This document shows, piece after piece, positions 6,108 to 15,542 of a stretch of DNA of 45,567 nucleotides. Position 1 is the stretch's first letter. Every line of letters begins with the position of its first letter. The stretch spans positions 17,462-63,028 of the forward strand of contig NZ_MIAM01000019.1 of NCBI RefSeq assembly GCF_001830555.1. The letters run 5' to 3'. The stretch is from Sphingopyxis sp. RIFCSPHIGHO2_12_FULL_65_19. Its GTDB lineage: Bacteria > Pseudomonadota > Alphaproteobacteria > Sphingomonadales > Sphingomonadaceae. The position numbers and the translations under genes are program-made. Below the pieces are notes generated by a model. That model ran no database searches. It was given only the letters and a program-made list of their open reading frames with translations, and had not been told where the DNA came from.

Positions 6108-9100
6108 TGGCGCTCGTGCGGGTCGCGCTAACGCGACCGCTGACCTTCATCGTGATGGCCGTGCTGATCTTTGGCCTCGGCATCCTGTCCGTTCTGAGGA
6201 TGCCGGTCGACATCTTCCCGCGCATCGGCGTGCCGGTGATCGCGACCGCCTGGACCTATAATGGGCTGTCGCCCGAGGACATGGCCGGACGGATCATCAA
6301 TCCGTTCGAACGCGTGCTGACCACGACCGTCAACGACATCGACCGGATCGAGAGCCAGTCGATGAACGGCGTTGGCGTCGTGCGGATTTACTTCCAGCCA
6401 GGCGCGGACATTCGCACCGCGACCGCGCAGGTCACGTCGATCTCGCAGGCCATTTTGCGTCAGCTTCCGCCGGGCATCTCTCCGCCGTTCATCGTCAACT
6501 ATGACGCCTCGACCGTGCCGATCGTCCAGCTCGCCCTCTCCGGCGAAGGGCTGAGCGAACAGCAGCTCTACGATCTCGGCGTCAATCAAATCCGCCCGCA
6601 GCTCATCACCGTGCCGGGCGTCGCCATGCCCTTCCCATTCGGCGGCAAGCAGCGTCAGATACAGATCGACATCGACCCTGAGGCGCTGCGCGCTCGCGGC
6701 CTGTCCGCCGGCGACGTCGCGGCGGCGATTGCCGCGCAAACCCAAATCATCCCGGCGGGCTTCGCCAAGGTCGGCGGCCTGCAATACACCGTCAGGCTCA
6801 ACAATGCGCCGGGCTCGGTCGAGCAGTTGAACAATCTGCCAGTTCGCGTGGTCGACGGCGCGACGATCACCATGCGCGACATCGCCCAAGTCCGCGACGG
6901 CGCGCCGCCGCAAATGAACATCGTCCAAGTCGAAGGCCAGCGGTCAGTCCTGATGACCGTGCTCAAGAGCGGTGCGGCCTCAACCATCGATATCGTCAAT
7001 ACGGTTCGCGAGCGTATCCCACAGATCACCGAGGGCCTCCCGGAAACGCTGCGCGTCCAGCTTATCGGCGACCAGTCGGTGCTGGTGAAGGCGGCCGTCT
7101 CCACCGTGGCCTATGAGGGTGTGTTGGCCGCCGTGCTGACCTCGCTGATGATCCTGCTGTTTCTGGGATCGTGGCGATCGACGATCATCATCGTGACCAC
7201 GATACCCTTGGCGATCCTCGCCGCGTTGTTGGCGCTGAGCGCGACCGGCCAGACGATCAACATCATGACGCTGAGCGGCTTGGCTCTGGCCATCGGCATA
7301 TTGGTCGACGACGCGATGGTCACGATCGAGAACATCAACTGGCACCTTGAGAAAGGGAAGCCGGTTCTACGCTCGATCATGGACGGCGCGGCGCAGATCG
7401 TGACGCCCGCCTTCGTGATCGTGACGTGCATCTGCATCGTCTTCGTGCCGATGTTCTTCCTGCCGGGCGTCGCAGGCTATCTGTTCGTGCCGCTGGCACT
7501 GGCGGTGATCTTCTCGATGATCGCCTCGTTCATCCTGTCGCGCACGCTCATCCCGACGATGGCGATGTATCTGCTACGCCCGCATCGGGAGGGCGAAGAG
7601 GCCGAGCGCGCCCGCTCGCGCAATCCACTCGTCCGGTTCCAGCATCGCTTTTCGACCGGGTTCGACAGGCAGAAGGACCGCTTCGGGCGGGTGCTTTCCC
7701 GCGTGATGTCCGCACGGCGCATCTTCATCCCGGCGTTCCTCGGCGCGATGGTGGCGTCGCTGCTGCTCATTCCCACACTTGGCCGCGACTTCTTTCCCAC
7801 TGTGGATGCTGGGCAAATCACCCTGCATGTGCGCGCGCCGGCAGGCACGCGCATCGAGGACAGCACGGCGCTGATCTCGCGGGTGCAGACGCGGGTGCGC
7901 GAATTGATCCCCGCCGAGCAGGTTGAATCGGTCGTCGCCAATGTCGGAATGTCCTCCGCGCTGCTCAACGTCATCTACAACAATACGGGGACGGTGGGAC
8001 TGAACGAGGGCGATATCCTCATCTCGCTCGGGCGGAACCGAACCGCGACGGACACGCATGTCGCCACTTTGCGGCGCGAGCTGCCCGTGAGCTTTCCGGG
8101 CGTTGATTTCTCCTTCCTGCCTGCCGACATCACCAGCCAAATCCTGAACTTCGGCTCGCCAGCGCCGATCGATATCCAGGTGCGCGGCCGGAATCTCGCG
8201 GCGAACGAAGCTTATGCGCAAGCGATCCTCAAACGCGTTCGGACCGTGCCCGGCCTCGCCGACGCCCGACTCCAGCAATCCTCGCGCGCGCCGCAGCTCA
8301 ACATCGACATCGATCGCTCGCGGATCGCGCAATACGGGCTCAACCAGCGTGACGTAACCACCAGCGTCGCGACCGCCCTAGCCGGCACGCAGCAGTCTGC
8401 GCCGGTTTACTGGCTCAATCCCGAAAACGGGGTGTCCTATCCTGTCGTGGCGCAAGTCCCCGAACTGGAGGTCGACACGATCGCTGCGCTGGAAGCGCTG
8501 CCGGTTTCGGCGACGGGCGCCGGGGAGGCCCAGACGCTGGGCGGTCTTGGCGCCGTGACTCGCAATACGACCATCAACGTAGCGAGCCGAGCAGACATCC
8601 AGCCGGTCATCAACATCTATGCCACGCCGCAGGCTCGCGACCTGGGCGCCGTGGCCGGCGACATTCATCGCATCATTGCCGAGATGGATGCCGAGCGCCC
8701 GGCCGGCGTAACCGTCACGCTGGCGGGACAATATGAGACGATGAACCACGCCTTCTCCGGTCTCGCTTTCGGGCTGATCGGCGCGATTATCCTCATCTAC
8801 CTCGTGATCGTCGTGACCTTCCAGAGCTGGATCGACCCGCTGGTCATCATCGGCGCGCTGCCGGCCGCCTTCGCCGGCATCGTCTGGATGCTGTTCGTGA
8901 CCGGCACGACCATCTCCGTGCCCGCGCTCACCGGCGCGATCATGTGCATGGGCGTCGCCACCGCCAACTCCATCCTGGTGGTCAGCTTCGCACGCGAACG
9001 CCTAGCCGAGACCGGCGACGCCACCCGCGCCGCGATCGAGGCGGCGGTGGTCCGTTTCCGCCCCGTGCTGATGACCGCGCTCGCGATCATCATCGGCATG

Positions 9101-9286
9101 ACCCCCATCGCGCTCGGTATCGGCGAGGGCGCCGAGCAGAACGCTCCGCTCGGCCGCGCGGTGATCGGCGGCTTGATCTTCGCAACCGTGGCGACACTGC
9201 TGCTCGTGCCGGCGCTGTTCAGCATCGCCCATCGCAAGGGCGCGCCTTCCTCACCCGCAAGGGAGCTTGAACTCCAGCATGTCTGA
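6104..9286 (+). CDS. RND efflux transporter, inner-membrane permease (HAE1-like)
   Basis: This full-length RND permease (1060 residues) is a proton-driven inner-membrane pump that works in a trimer with a periplasmic adaptor and outer-membrane factor. It has an N-terminal transmembrane helix (about 12-30), a first porter domain, a helix cluster at about 330-500, a second porter domain and a final helix cluster from about 870. Transmembrane segment 4 carries the proton-relay pair in GLALAIGILVDDAMVTIENI (Asp402-Asp403), the two-aspartate form of drug-type (HAE1) pumps rather than the CzcA/CusA heavy-metal form. The ArsR-type operator nonetheless ties its expression to metal. Adaptor and OMF genes follow with overlaps of 8 and 14 bases. 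The substrate is unknown. Confidence 0.93.
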   Translation: MMALVRVALTRPLTFIVMAVLIFGLGILSVLRMPVDIFPRIGVPVIATAWTYNGLSPEDMAGRIINPFERVLTTTVNDIDRIESQSMNGVGVVRIYFQPGADIRTATAQVTSISQAILRQLPPGISPPFIVNYDASTVPIVQLALSGEGLSEQQLYDLGVNQIRPQLITVPGVAMPFPFGGKQRQIQIDIDPEALRARGLSAGDVAAAIAAQTQIIPAGFAKVGGLQYTVRLNNAPGSVEQLNNLPVRVVDGATITMRDIAQVRDGAPPQMNIVQVEGQRSVLMTVLKSGAASTIDIVNTVRERIPQITEGLPETLRVQLIGDQSVLVKAAVSTVAYEGVLAAVLTSLMILLFLGSWRSTIIIVTTIPLAILAALLALSATGQTINIMTLSGLALAIGILVDDAMVTIENINWHLEKGKPVLRSIMDGAAQIVTPAFVIVTCICIVFVPMFFLPGVAGYLFVPLALAVIFSMIASFILSRTLIPTMAMYLLRPHREGEEAERARSRNPLVRFQHRFSTGFDRQKDRFGRVLSRVMSARRIFIPAFLGAMVASLLLIPTLGRDFFPTVDAGQITLHVRAPAGTRIEDSTALISRVQTRVRELIPAEQVESVVANVGMSSALLNVIYNNTGTVGLNEGDILISLGRNRTATDTHVATLRRELPVSFPGVDFSFLPADITSQILNFGSPAPIDIQVRGRNLAANEAYAQAILKRVRTVPGLADARLQQSSRAPQLNIDIDRSRIAQYGLNQRDVTTSVATALAGTQQSAPVYWLNPENGVSYPVVAQVPELEVDTIAALEALPVSATGAGEAQTLGGLGAVTRNTTINVASRADIQPVINIYATPQARDLGAVAGDIHRIIAEMDAERPAGVTVTLAGQYETMNHAFSGLAFGLIGAIILIYLVIVVTFQSWIDPLVIIGALPAAFAGIVWMLFVTGTTISVPALTGAIMCMGVATANSILVVSFARERLAETGDATRAAIEAAVVRFRPVLMTALAIIIGMTPIALGIGEGAEQNAPLGRAVIGGLIFATVATLLLVPALFSIAHRKGAPSSPARELELQHV

Positions 9287-10442
9287 TCCAACCCCAAAGA
9301 AGCGCGCCGGCCTTTATCTCGGCGCGGCCGGTCTCGTGATTGCCGCACTGGTCGGAGGCGGCCTCGTTTCGCGCGGCATGGCCGAAAGCGAACAGGCAGC
9401 CATCGCGGCCGAGAACGCGCTGCCCACCGTCAGCCTGGTTCAGCCCCGCGTGTCCGAGGGAGGCGAGATCGTGCTGCCGGGCAGTCTCGATCCCTATAAT
9501 CGCGCCGCGATCAACGCGCGGGTGAGCGGCTATGTGCGCGAATGGCGCGCGGACATCGGGGACCGGGTGCGGCGCGGGCAAACGCTCGCCATCCTCGATG
9601 CGCCCGAGATCGACCAGCAGCTCGCGCAGGCCCAGGCGGCCTATCAGACCGCGGCCGCTGATCGCGGGCTGGCCGAAACCACGGCGGCGCGCTGGAACAA
9701 TCTGCTCGAAAAGGACGCCGTGTCCCGGCAGGAAGCCGATGAGCGGCAGGGGCAGTTTGCCGCTGCCGATGCGCGCGCACGGGCCGCTCAGGCGGACGTC
9801 GGCCGGCTGAGGGCGCTGACCGGATTTACGCGGCTGACGGCGCCGTTCGATGGCGTCGTCACCAGCCGCTCGGCCCAGCTCGGCGCCTTGGTCCAGACGG
9901 GCGCGCCGGGGGTGGAACCCTTGTTCACCGTTGCCGACGTCAGCCGCCTGCGCCTCTATGTGCGCGTACCGCAAGCTTTTTCGGGAAGGCTGGTGCGCGG
10001 CACGCAAGCGATGTTCACCGTGCCTGACAGACCGGGCGAGGTGTTCGAGGCCACACTGTCCCGTCTCTCCGAGGCGGTGGACCGCCAATCCGGCGCAATG
10101 CTGGTGGAATTTCTGGTCGATAACGGCGCTCGACGCCTGAGACCCGGCAGCTACGCGGAGGTGCGGGTGTCCGTGCCTGGCGGCGCCGAAACGGTCCAGG
10201 TGCCGGCGAGCGCCCTGATCCTCGGTTCCGACGGCGCGCGGGTCGCCGTGGTCGATGGCCAGGGTCAGGTCGCGCTTCGGGAGGTTGCGGTGGGTCGCGA
10301 CCAGGGCGCGACCATCGAGATTATCTCGGGGCTACGTCCAACCGACCGCATCGTTCAGACCCCTCCCGACGCGCTGGCCACCGGCGACAAGGTCCGGGTA
10401 GTTCCCGCACGGCAACCGGCGGCTCCGAATGCGCAGCGCTAG
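9279..10442 (+). CDS. RND efflux periplasmic adaptor (membrane fusion protein)
   Basis: A 387-residue HlyD/AcrA-type adaptor linking the RND permease to the outer-membrane channel. The ATG at 9279 is preceded by GGGAG at 9261-9265 and overlaps the permease stop by eight bases; a TTG at 9267 has no room for that site. Features in order: N-terminal membrane anchor (about 13-33), first lipoyl half (VSGYVREWRADIGDRVRRGQ), an alpha-hairpin rich in Ala and Gln (about 110-170), second lipoyl half (FTRLTAPFDGVVTSR), beta-barrel domain (LFTVADVSRLRLYVRVP) and a membrane-proximal domain. No Cys lipobox is present, unlike the fused adaptor at 4155-5321. It belongs to the same operon as the pump. Confidence 0.92.
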   Translation: MSDPTPKKRAGLYLGAAGLVIAALVGGGLVSRGMAESEQAAIAAENALPTVSLVQPRVSEGGEIVLPGSLDPYNRAAINARVSGYVREWRADIGDRVRRGQTLAILDAPEIDQQLAQAQAAYQTAAADRGLAETTAARWNNLLEKDAVSRQEADERQGQFAAADARARAAQADVGRLRALTGFTRLTAPFDGVVTSRSAQLGALVQTGAPGVEPLFTVADVSRLRLYVRVPQAFSGRLVRGTQAMFTVPDRPGEVFEATLSRLSEAVDRQSGAMLVEFLVDNGARRLRPGSYAEVRVSVPGGAETVQVPASALILGSDGARVAVVDGQGQVALREVAVGRDQGATIEIISGLRPTDRIVQTPPDALATGDKVRVVPARQPAAPNAQR

Positions 10443-11832
10443 GATAGCATTCGTCGCCGCGATCGGCCTCGGCGGCTGCGCCACCCTGCCGCCGATGCAA
10501 ACGCCGGCAATCGAGACCCCGGCAAGCTTCCGCCATGTGGAAGGATGGACGACGGCCGCGCCCGGCGATCATCTAGACCGTGGCGAGTGGTGGCGCGGAT
10601 TCGCGGACCCGGTGCTCGACGAGCTGATGGCGCGGCTGGACGAGCGGACCCCGACGCTCGCGGCCGCGCTTGCCCGTTACGACCGGGCGTTGGCGGCGGC
10701 ACGGCTCGACCGCTCCAACCAGTTGCCGAATGTCGATCTGACCGGCGGGGCTTCGCGCGAGCGGCTTTCAGCCGGACGATCGATCGGAGCTGGCGAGCCC
10801 GTAATCGCGAACCAGATCCTCTTCGGTGTTGGTCTCGATTATGAGTTGGACCTTTGGGGCCGGGTCCGCAACAGCGTGCGCGCCGCTACGGCGGATGCCG
10901 AAGCGCAGGAGGCCGCCTTGCGCTCGGCGCGGCTCAGCCTTCAGGCTTCGGTCGCCGATCTCTATGTCCAACTTCGCGCCGTCGATGCCGAGCAGGTCCT
11001 GCTGACCAGGACCGTGGCCGCCTATGCGCGCGCCGATGATTTGATCCGCACCCGCCACGAAGGCGGCATTGCCTCTGGCGTGGACCGTAGCCGATCGACG
11101 GCCCAGCTCGCCGATGCCCGCGCCCGTCTGGAGGCGCTACGGGCGCAGCGCGCGGGGATCGAGAACCGGATCGCGGCGCTGGTTGGCGAGAGCGCCTCTG
11201 TTTTCGCCATCGATCCCGCGCAACGAAGCCTTGCGCTGCCTGACCTGCCGCCGTCCCTGCCCTCCGAACTTCTTCAGCGCCGTCCCGACATCGCCGAGGC
11301 GCAGCGCCGCCTGGTCGCCGCCAATGCGCGGATCGGCGTCGCGCGGGCCGCCTTCTATCCGCGCATCAGCCTCGGGCTCGGCGCGGGGTATCAGGCGGTC
11401 GAGGCGCCGATCGTCAGCGCGGATACTGGTTTCTGGGCGCTCGGGCCGATCACCACGATCTTCAATCTGTTCGACGGTGGCGGACGGCGAGCGCGGCTGG
11501 CCATCAGCCGGACGGACTATGAAGAACTCGCCGCGGGCTACCGCCAGACCGTGCTGGATGCGTTCCGGGAGGTGGAGGATGCCCTGTCTCGCATGGATGC
11601 CTTGACGGGTCAGGATCGCGAGCAGCGCATAGCCGCCCAAGCGGCGGCGCGGGCTGAGAGCCTGGCGCTTGATCGCTATCGCGACGGCGCGGCCGACTAT
11701 CTGGAGGTGACGACGGCCCAAACCGCCGCGCTCGCCGCGCAACGCGCCAGCATCACGGTCGAATATGATCGCGCCCGAACGGCAATCGCCTTGATCCGGG
11801 CGCTGGGAGGCGCGACCCCGGACGACACATGA
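10429..11832 (+). CDS. NodT-family outer-membrane efflux lipoprotein
   Basis: A 467-residue TolC/OprM-type outer-membrane factor completing the tripartite pump. The start ATG at 10429 lies 14 bases inside the adaptor gene. The N-terminus is a short lipoprotein signal with lipobox GLGGC (Cys17). The two OEP repeats show family landmarks: WWRGFADPVLDELM near the start, LDYELDLWGRVRN, and at the mid-point DLPPSLPSELLQRRPDIAEAQ, which corresponds to the segment where the fusion at 4155-5321 begins its OMF half. The C-terminus ends with the usual ITVEYDRARTAIALIRALGG. The stop overlaps the next small ORF (ATGA). Confidence 0.93.
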   Translation: MRSARIAFVAAIGLGGCATLPPMQTPAIETPASFRHVEGWTTAAPGDHLDRGEWWRGFADPVLDELMARLDERTPTLAAALARYDRALAAARLDRSNQLPNVDLTGGASRERLSAGRSIGAGEPVIANQILFGVGLDYELDLWGRVRNSVRAATADAEAQEAALRSARLSLQASVADLYVQLRAVDAEQVLLTRTVAAYARADDLIRTRHEGGIASGVDRSRSTAQLADARARLEALRAQRAGIENRIAALVGESASVFAIDPAQRSLALPDLPPSLPSELLQRRPDIAEAQRRLVAANARIGVARAAFYPRISLGLGAGYQAVEAPIVSADTGFWALGPITTIFNLFDGGGRRARLAISRTDYEELAAGYRQTVLDAFREVEDALSRMDALTGQDREQRIAAQAAARAESLALDRYRDGAADYLEVTTAQTAALAAQRASITVEYDRARTAIALIRALGGATPDDT

Positions 11833-11969
11833 CGGAGAAGCGCCGCCCTTCACGACGAGACCTACTGCAAATCGGCGGGGTGGTCGCCATAGGTTATGGC
11901 GTCAGCGTTTTTCTGAAGGCGACCGCACCACTCGGGATCAACGCGTCCGCTTGTTGTCGGACTTGTTGA
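11829..11969 (+). CDS. Micro-ORF: Tat-like signal with Cys-rich tail
   Basis: A 46-residue frame begins in an ATGA overlap with the OMF stop, the same coupling seen at the front of this operon. It has a twin-arginine-like motif (S-R-R-D-L-L near residues 8-13), a hydrophobic stretch (about 14-29) and a C-terminal tail ending A-C-C-R-T-C. Taken literally this is an exported or membrane-anchored peptide with a possible soft-metal site. It may instead be a truncated Tat-exported protein. No family is recognised. It ends 57 bases before the convergent cueR gene. Confidence 0.5.
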   Translation: MTEKRRPSRRDLLQIGGVVAIGYGVSVFLKATAPLGINASACCRTC

Positions 11970-12026
11970 CCACGGCTTAGCGGGAGCGGCGCCGCATCGT
12001 GGAGCGGTGTCGAATATCTGATTCGT

Positions 12027-12470
12027 TTACGGTCGGTGCCGAAGGCGGCCCGTTGCCGCCGGCACGGATGCTGGCGCGGCGCCGGGTTCCTCCAGATCGG
12101 CAAGGATCGGGCAGTCAGGCCGATCATCGCCCGCGCAGCAATCCACCAGCGTTCCGAGCGTCGCGGCCATCTGGTTCAGATTTTCGATCCGCTCCTGAAG
12201 CTGGGCGATATGGGCCTGCGCGATCCGCTTCACATCGGCGCTCTGGCGGGCCTTGTCCCGCCAGAGGCTCAGAAGATCGTTGATCTCCGCGACCGAGAAA
12301 CCGAGATCACGCGCCCGCCGGATGAACCGCAGCATATGAACATCCGATGGCGAGTAATCGCGATAGCCGGAGTCCTTGCGATCGGCTTTCGGAATGAGGC
12401 CGGTCTGCTCGTAATAGCGGATCATCTTGGCGGAGACGCCCGACGCCTTGGAGGCTTGTCCGATGTTCAT
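12027..12470 (-). CDS. cueR: CueR-type MerR-family copper-responsive regulator
   Basis: A 147-residue MerR-family activator that senses Cu(I), Ag(I) or Au(I) and activates copper export genes by distorting over-spaced promoters. The N-terminal winged helix-turn-helix reads [20 protein letters not shown]; a dimerisation helix follows (about 80-110). The metal loop contains C111, C112 and C120 with PDCPI after it, matching the Cys112/Cys120 pair of E. coli CueR. Its ATG overlaps the stop of copA (ATGA), so it is the second gene of a copA-cueR operon. The copA and copZ boxes at 15025-15055 and 15161-15191 are its likely targets. Confidence 0.92.
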   Translation of the reverse strand: MNIGQASKASGVSAKMIRYYEQTGLIPKADRKDSGYRDYSPSDVHMLRFIRRARDLGFSVAEINDLLSLWRDKARQSADVKRIAQAHIAQLQERIENLNQMAATLGTLVDCCAGDDRPDCPILADLEEPGAAPASVPAATGRLRHRP

Positions 12471-14986
12471 GCCGTTCCTCCTGTCTCGCGTGGCTGAAAA
12501 CCGCGCAGGCGCAACGAATTACCCAAGACGAAGATGCTCGACATCGCCATAGCACCCGCCGCGAACACCGGCGAGAACAGGATGCCCAGGCTCGGATAGA
12601 GCACGCCTGCCGCGACCGGGATCAGCGCCGTGTTGTAGGCGAACGCCCAGAACAGGTTCTGGCGGATATTGCCAATCGTCGCGCGCGACAGGGCGATGGC
12701 CGTCGCCACACCGTTCAGATGGCCCGACATCAGCACGACATCGGCCGCCTCGATCGCGATATCCGTGCCGGTGCCGACCGCTAGGCCGATATCGGCAGCC
12801 GCCAGCGCGGGCGCATCGTTGATGCCATCCCCGACGAAGGCGACGCGGCCATGCTCGGCCTTGAGCCGGGCTATCGCCTCCACCTTCCCTTCGGGCAGGA
12901 CTTCGGCGACCACTTCGTCGATACCGAGCTGGCGGGCGATAGCCTCGGCCGTCATGCGGTTGTCGCCGGTCAGCATCGCAACCTTGAGGCCGAGCGCGTG
13001 CAGCGCCGCGATGGCTGCCGGCGTGGTCGCCTTGATCGGATCGGCCACCGCGATGATCGCGGCAAGCCGCCCGCCAATGGCGGCATAGAGCGGCGACTTG
13101 CCTTCCTGCCCCAACCGCTGTGCTGTCTCCGCAAAGGCGGCCACGTCCAGCCCAAGCTCGCGCATGTAGCGATCGGCACCGATCTGGACCAGCTCGCCAC
13201 CCGCCACCGCCTTGACACCGAAGCCGGTGATAGAGTCGAAGTCGGTAATCGCGGGCAGCGCAATACCTTCCGCCTTGGCCGCGTCGACGATTGCGCGGGC
13301 GATCGGATGCTCCGACTTGTCCTCGACAGCGGCGACCAGACCCAGCACCGCCGCCCGGTCGAAGCCGTCCGTCACTTGCAGGTCGGTGAGCGCGGGACGA
13401 CCTTCGGTCAGCGTGCCGGTCTTGTCGACCGCGACAACCCTGGCGTCCTTCAGCAGTTGCAGCGCCTCGCCCTTGCGGAACAAGATACCCAGTTCCGCTC
13501 CGCGCCCGGTGCCGACCATGATGGCGGTCGGCGTCGCCAGCCCCATAGCGCAGGGGCAGGCGATGATGAGCACGGCGACCGCATTCACCAGTGCAAAGGT
13601 CAGTGCGGGCGACGGGCCGAACCACAGCCAGGCTGCGAAAGTCAGCGCCGCCACACCGAACACGGCGGGGACGAACCACATCGTCACCTTGTCGACCAGC
13701 GCCTGAATCGGCAGCTTCGATCCCTGCGCCTGCTCGACCATGCGGATGATCTGCGCCAGCATCGTCGCGCCGCCAACGGCGGTGGCGCGGAACGCCAGCG
13801 CGCCCTGCTGATTGACGGTGCCGCCGACCAGCGTGGCGCCCTCAGCCTTGGCGACCGGGATGGGTTCGCCGGTGATCATCGACTCGTCGACATAGCTCTC
13901 GCCCTCGGTCACTTCGCCATCGACGGGGATGCGCTCGCCGGGACGCACTTCGATAATGTCGCCGGTGATGACCTCGCTAATGGAAACCTCGAACACCGCG
14001 CTGTCGCGGCGCACGCGGGCGGTCTTGGCCTGCAATCCCACCAGCCGCTTGATCGCTTCGGAGGTGCGGCCCTTTGCACGGGCTTCGAGGTAACGGCCCA
14101 ACAGGATCAGCGCAACGATGACCGCCGCCGCTTCATAATAGACGTTGACCGTCCCGGCGGGCAGCAGACCGGGCGCGAAAGTCGCGACCAGCGAATAGCC
14201 GTAGGCGGCCAGCGTGCCGACGGCAACCAGCGAGTTCATGTCCGGCGCCAGCCGCGCCAGCGCGGGCAGGCCCGCCTTGTAGAAACGGATGCCGGGGAAG
14301 GCGAGCACCAGCGTCGTCAGGACGAACTGGAGATACCAGCTTGCCTGCATGCCGATCGTGCGGTCGATCAAGCCATGGACGCCGGGAATGACGTGGCTGC
14401 CCATTTCGAGCAGGAACACCGGCAGCGCCAGTACGGTCGCAAGGGTGAGATCGCGCTTCAGCGCCCGGCGCTCGGCGTCCTTCCGCTCGGCCGCTTCCTC
14501 GTCGCCAGAAACGCTGGCCTCAATTGGGCGCGCTGTATAGCCCGCGCCCGCGATCGCTGCGATGAGCGCCTCAACATCGGCCGCGCCGCGCACGCTCGCG
14601 CGTTCGGTCGCTAGGTTGACTATCGCCTCGGTGACGCCGGGGACAGCTTTGAGCGCCCGCTCCACGCGACCGACGCAGGATGCGCAGGTCATTCCCTCCA
14701 CCGCCAGTTCGATGCCGGCGACAGATGGCACGCTGTAGCCGGCGGCCTCGACGGCCCGCACCAGCGCCTTTCGGTCGACGGCGGCGTTTGCTCGAATGTC
14801 GGCGTTTGCTCGAATGTCGGCGCGTTCGGTCGCCAGATTGACGCTGACGGACTGTACGCCCTCGACCTTGCTCAGCGACCGTTCGATGCGGGCCACACAG
14901 GACGCGCAGGTCATGCCCTCAATCGGCAAGCTGATCGCCGAATCGATGGATTCGTCCGAATCTCTCAGGGTTTCTGCGGCTATCAT
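12467..14986 (-). CDS. copA: CopA-type Cu(I)-exporting P1B ATPase with two heavy-metal-binding domains
   Basis: An 839-residue copper-exporting P-type ATPase in the inner membrane. Two N-terminal HMA domains carry GMTCASC at residues C27/C30 and C101/C104. The membrane copper site is the CPC of [14 protein letters not shown], the phosphorylation site is DKTGTLTEG, and the hinge motif is [16 protein letters not shown]; an HP dipeptide (SEHPIARAI) marks P1B pumps. ATG 14986 is chosen because GGAG lies nine bases upstream; a GTG at 15001 is the alternative. An 18-bp tandem duplication adds a repeated ADIRAN in the first HMA domain (residues 57-68). A CueR-type promoter precedes it and cueR follows with a four-base overlap. 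Confidence 0.96.
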   Translation of the reverse strand: MIAAETLRDSDESIDSAISLPIEGMTCASCVARIERSLSKVEGVQSVSVNLATERADIRANADIRANAAVDRKALVRAVEAAGYSVPSVAGIELAVEGMTCASCVGRVERALKAVPGVTEAIVNLATERASVRGAADVEALIAAIAGAGYTARPIEASVSGDEEAAERKDAERRALKRDLTLATVLALPVFLLEMGSHVIPGVHGLIDRTIGMQASWYLQFVLTTLVLAFPGIRFYKAGLPALARLAPDMNSLVAVGTLAAYGYSLVATFAPGLLPAGTVNVYYEAAAVIVALILLGRYLEARAKGRTSEAIKRLVGLQAKTARVRRDSAVFEVSISEVITGDIIEVRPGERIPVDGEVTEGESYVDESMITGEPIPVAKAEGATLVGGTVNQQGALAFRATAVGGATMLAQIIRMVEQAQGSKLPIQALVDKVTMWFVPAVFGVAALTFAAWLWFGPSPALTFALVNAVAVLIIACPCAMGLATPTAIMVGTGRGAELGILFRKGEALQLLKDARVVAVDKTGTLTEGRPALTDLQVTDGFDRAAVLGLVAAVEDKSEHPIARAIVDAAKAEGIALPAITDFDSITGFGVKAVAGGELVQIGADRYMRELGLDVAAFAETAQRLGQEGKSPLYAAIGGRLAAIIAVADPIKATTPAAIAALHALGLKVAMLTGDNRMTAEAIARQLGIDEVVAEVLPEGKVEAIARLKAEHGRVAFVGDGINDAPALAAADIGLAVGTGTDIAIEAADVVLMSGHLNGVATAIALSRATIGNIRQNLFWAFAYNTALIPVAAGVLYPSLGILFSPVFAAGAMAMSSIFVLGNSLRLRGFQPRETGGTA
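14783..14818. repeat. 18-bp perfect tandem duplication inside copA
   Basis: Two exact copies of an 18-base unit lie head to tail (14783-14800 and 14801-14818). The unit length is a multiple of three, so the copA frame stays open and six residues are repeated at the end of the first metal-binding domain. It looks like a recent replication-slippage event. Confidence 0.9.
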
Positions 14987-15024
14987 GGCTCGATACTCCA
15001 CACTTCACGATTGGAATTTGTCGC

Positions 15025-15055
15025 AAGATGCAGGTTCCAATGATGGGAAGGTCAA
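15025..15055 (-). promoter_or_regulatory. CueR-type promoter of copA
   Basis: On the minus strand, TTGACC is followed after exactly 19 bases by CATCTT. The spacer contains the imperfect dyad CTTCCCATCATTGGAAC. A 19-bp spacer with this dyad is the hallmark of CueR-activated promoters. It lies about 40 bases upstream of the copA ATG. Confidence 0.82.
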
Positions 15056-15160
15056 GGGCAAAATATATCCTGACCTGATGAGAGCAAGCCGCCCTCGCAA
15101 GCACATGGCTCAACGGTAGGGCCGTGATCTCCTTTCCGATAGCGACCGCGAAAAACGGCC

Positions 15161-15191
15161 TTGACCCTCCAACGATGGGAAAGATTAGCTT
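15161..15191 (+). promoter_or_regulatory. CueR-type promoter of copZ
   Basis: TTGACC (15161-15166), a 19-base spacer containing CTCCAACGATGGGAA, then TAGCTT (15186-15191). It is divergent from the copA box about 105 bases away and about 35 bases upstream of copZ, so the two copper transcripts share the same activator. Confidence 0.8.
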
Positions 15192-15224
15192 GTGATCCGT
15201 TGTCAGGAACAATGGAGATTTCCC

Positions 15225-15428
15225 ATGCAATTCCACGTCGAAAACATGAGCTGCGGTTCATGCATCAAGCACATCGCGCAAGCGATCACCGCGATCGACG
15301 CCAATGCGAAGGTCGAGGTGAGTATCGCGGACAAGAAGGTCACGGTCGATACCGTGGCTAGCGCGCAAGCTATCGAAGTCGCGCTCGCCGAGGACGGCTA
15401 TCCCGCGCGCGCTATTGAAGTGGCATAG
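15225..15428 (+). CDS. copZ: CopZ-like copper chaperone (HMA domain)
   Basis: A 67-residue single heavy-metal-associated domain that would bind Cu(I) and pass it to CopA. It starts at ATG 15225, with ATGGAGAT shortly upstream as ribosome-binding site. The metal loop is M-S-C-G-S-C near residues 8-13, in the usual place between the first strand and helix, and the fold ends with an EDGYPARAIEV strand. The CueR-type box directly upstream and the divergent copA fit a copper chaperone. The loop is the GSC variant rather than TASC, which is common in alphaproteobacteria. The gene is complete. Confidence 0.9.
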   Translation: MQFHVENMSCGSCIKHIAQAITAIDANAKVEVSIADKKVTVDTVASAQAIEVALAEDGYPARAIEVA

Positions 15429-15542
15429 GGAGGCGTAGCCATACCACCAGGTCCGACCGGGCGGATGACGGCTGTCGTCCGTCCGGCATTTCCGGCCCTT
15501 GTTCCCGTTTCCGAAAATCGGGCACCTGCAGGACATAGAGAC

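Noticed and set aside
6104..9286. Calling the RND permease a CusA/CzcA heavy-metal pump
   Set aside because: Transmembrane segment 4 has the double-Asp HAE1-like motif and the neighbouring adaptor lacks Cus/Czc-specific features; only the operator suggests metal control.
12851..14614. 587-codon plus-strand open frame opposite the copper ATPase gene
   Set aside because: Composition (Arg, Gly, Asp, Gln, His) is that of an antisense shadow in GC-rich DNA; the minus frame is an unmistakable P1B ATPase.
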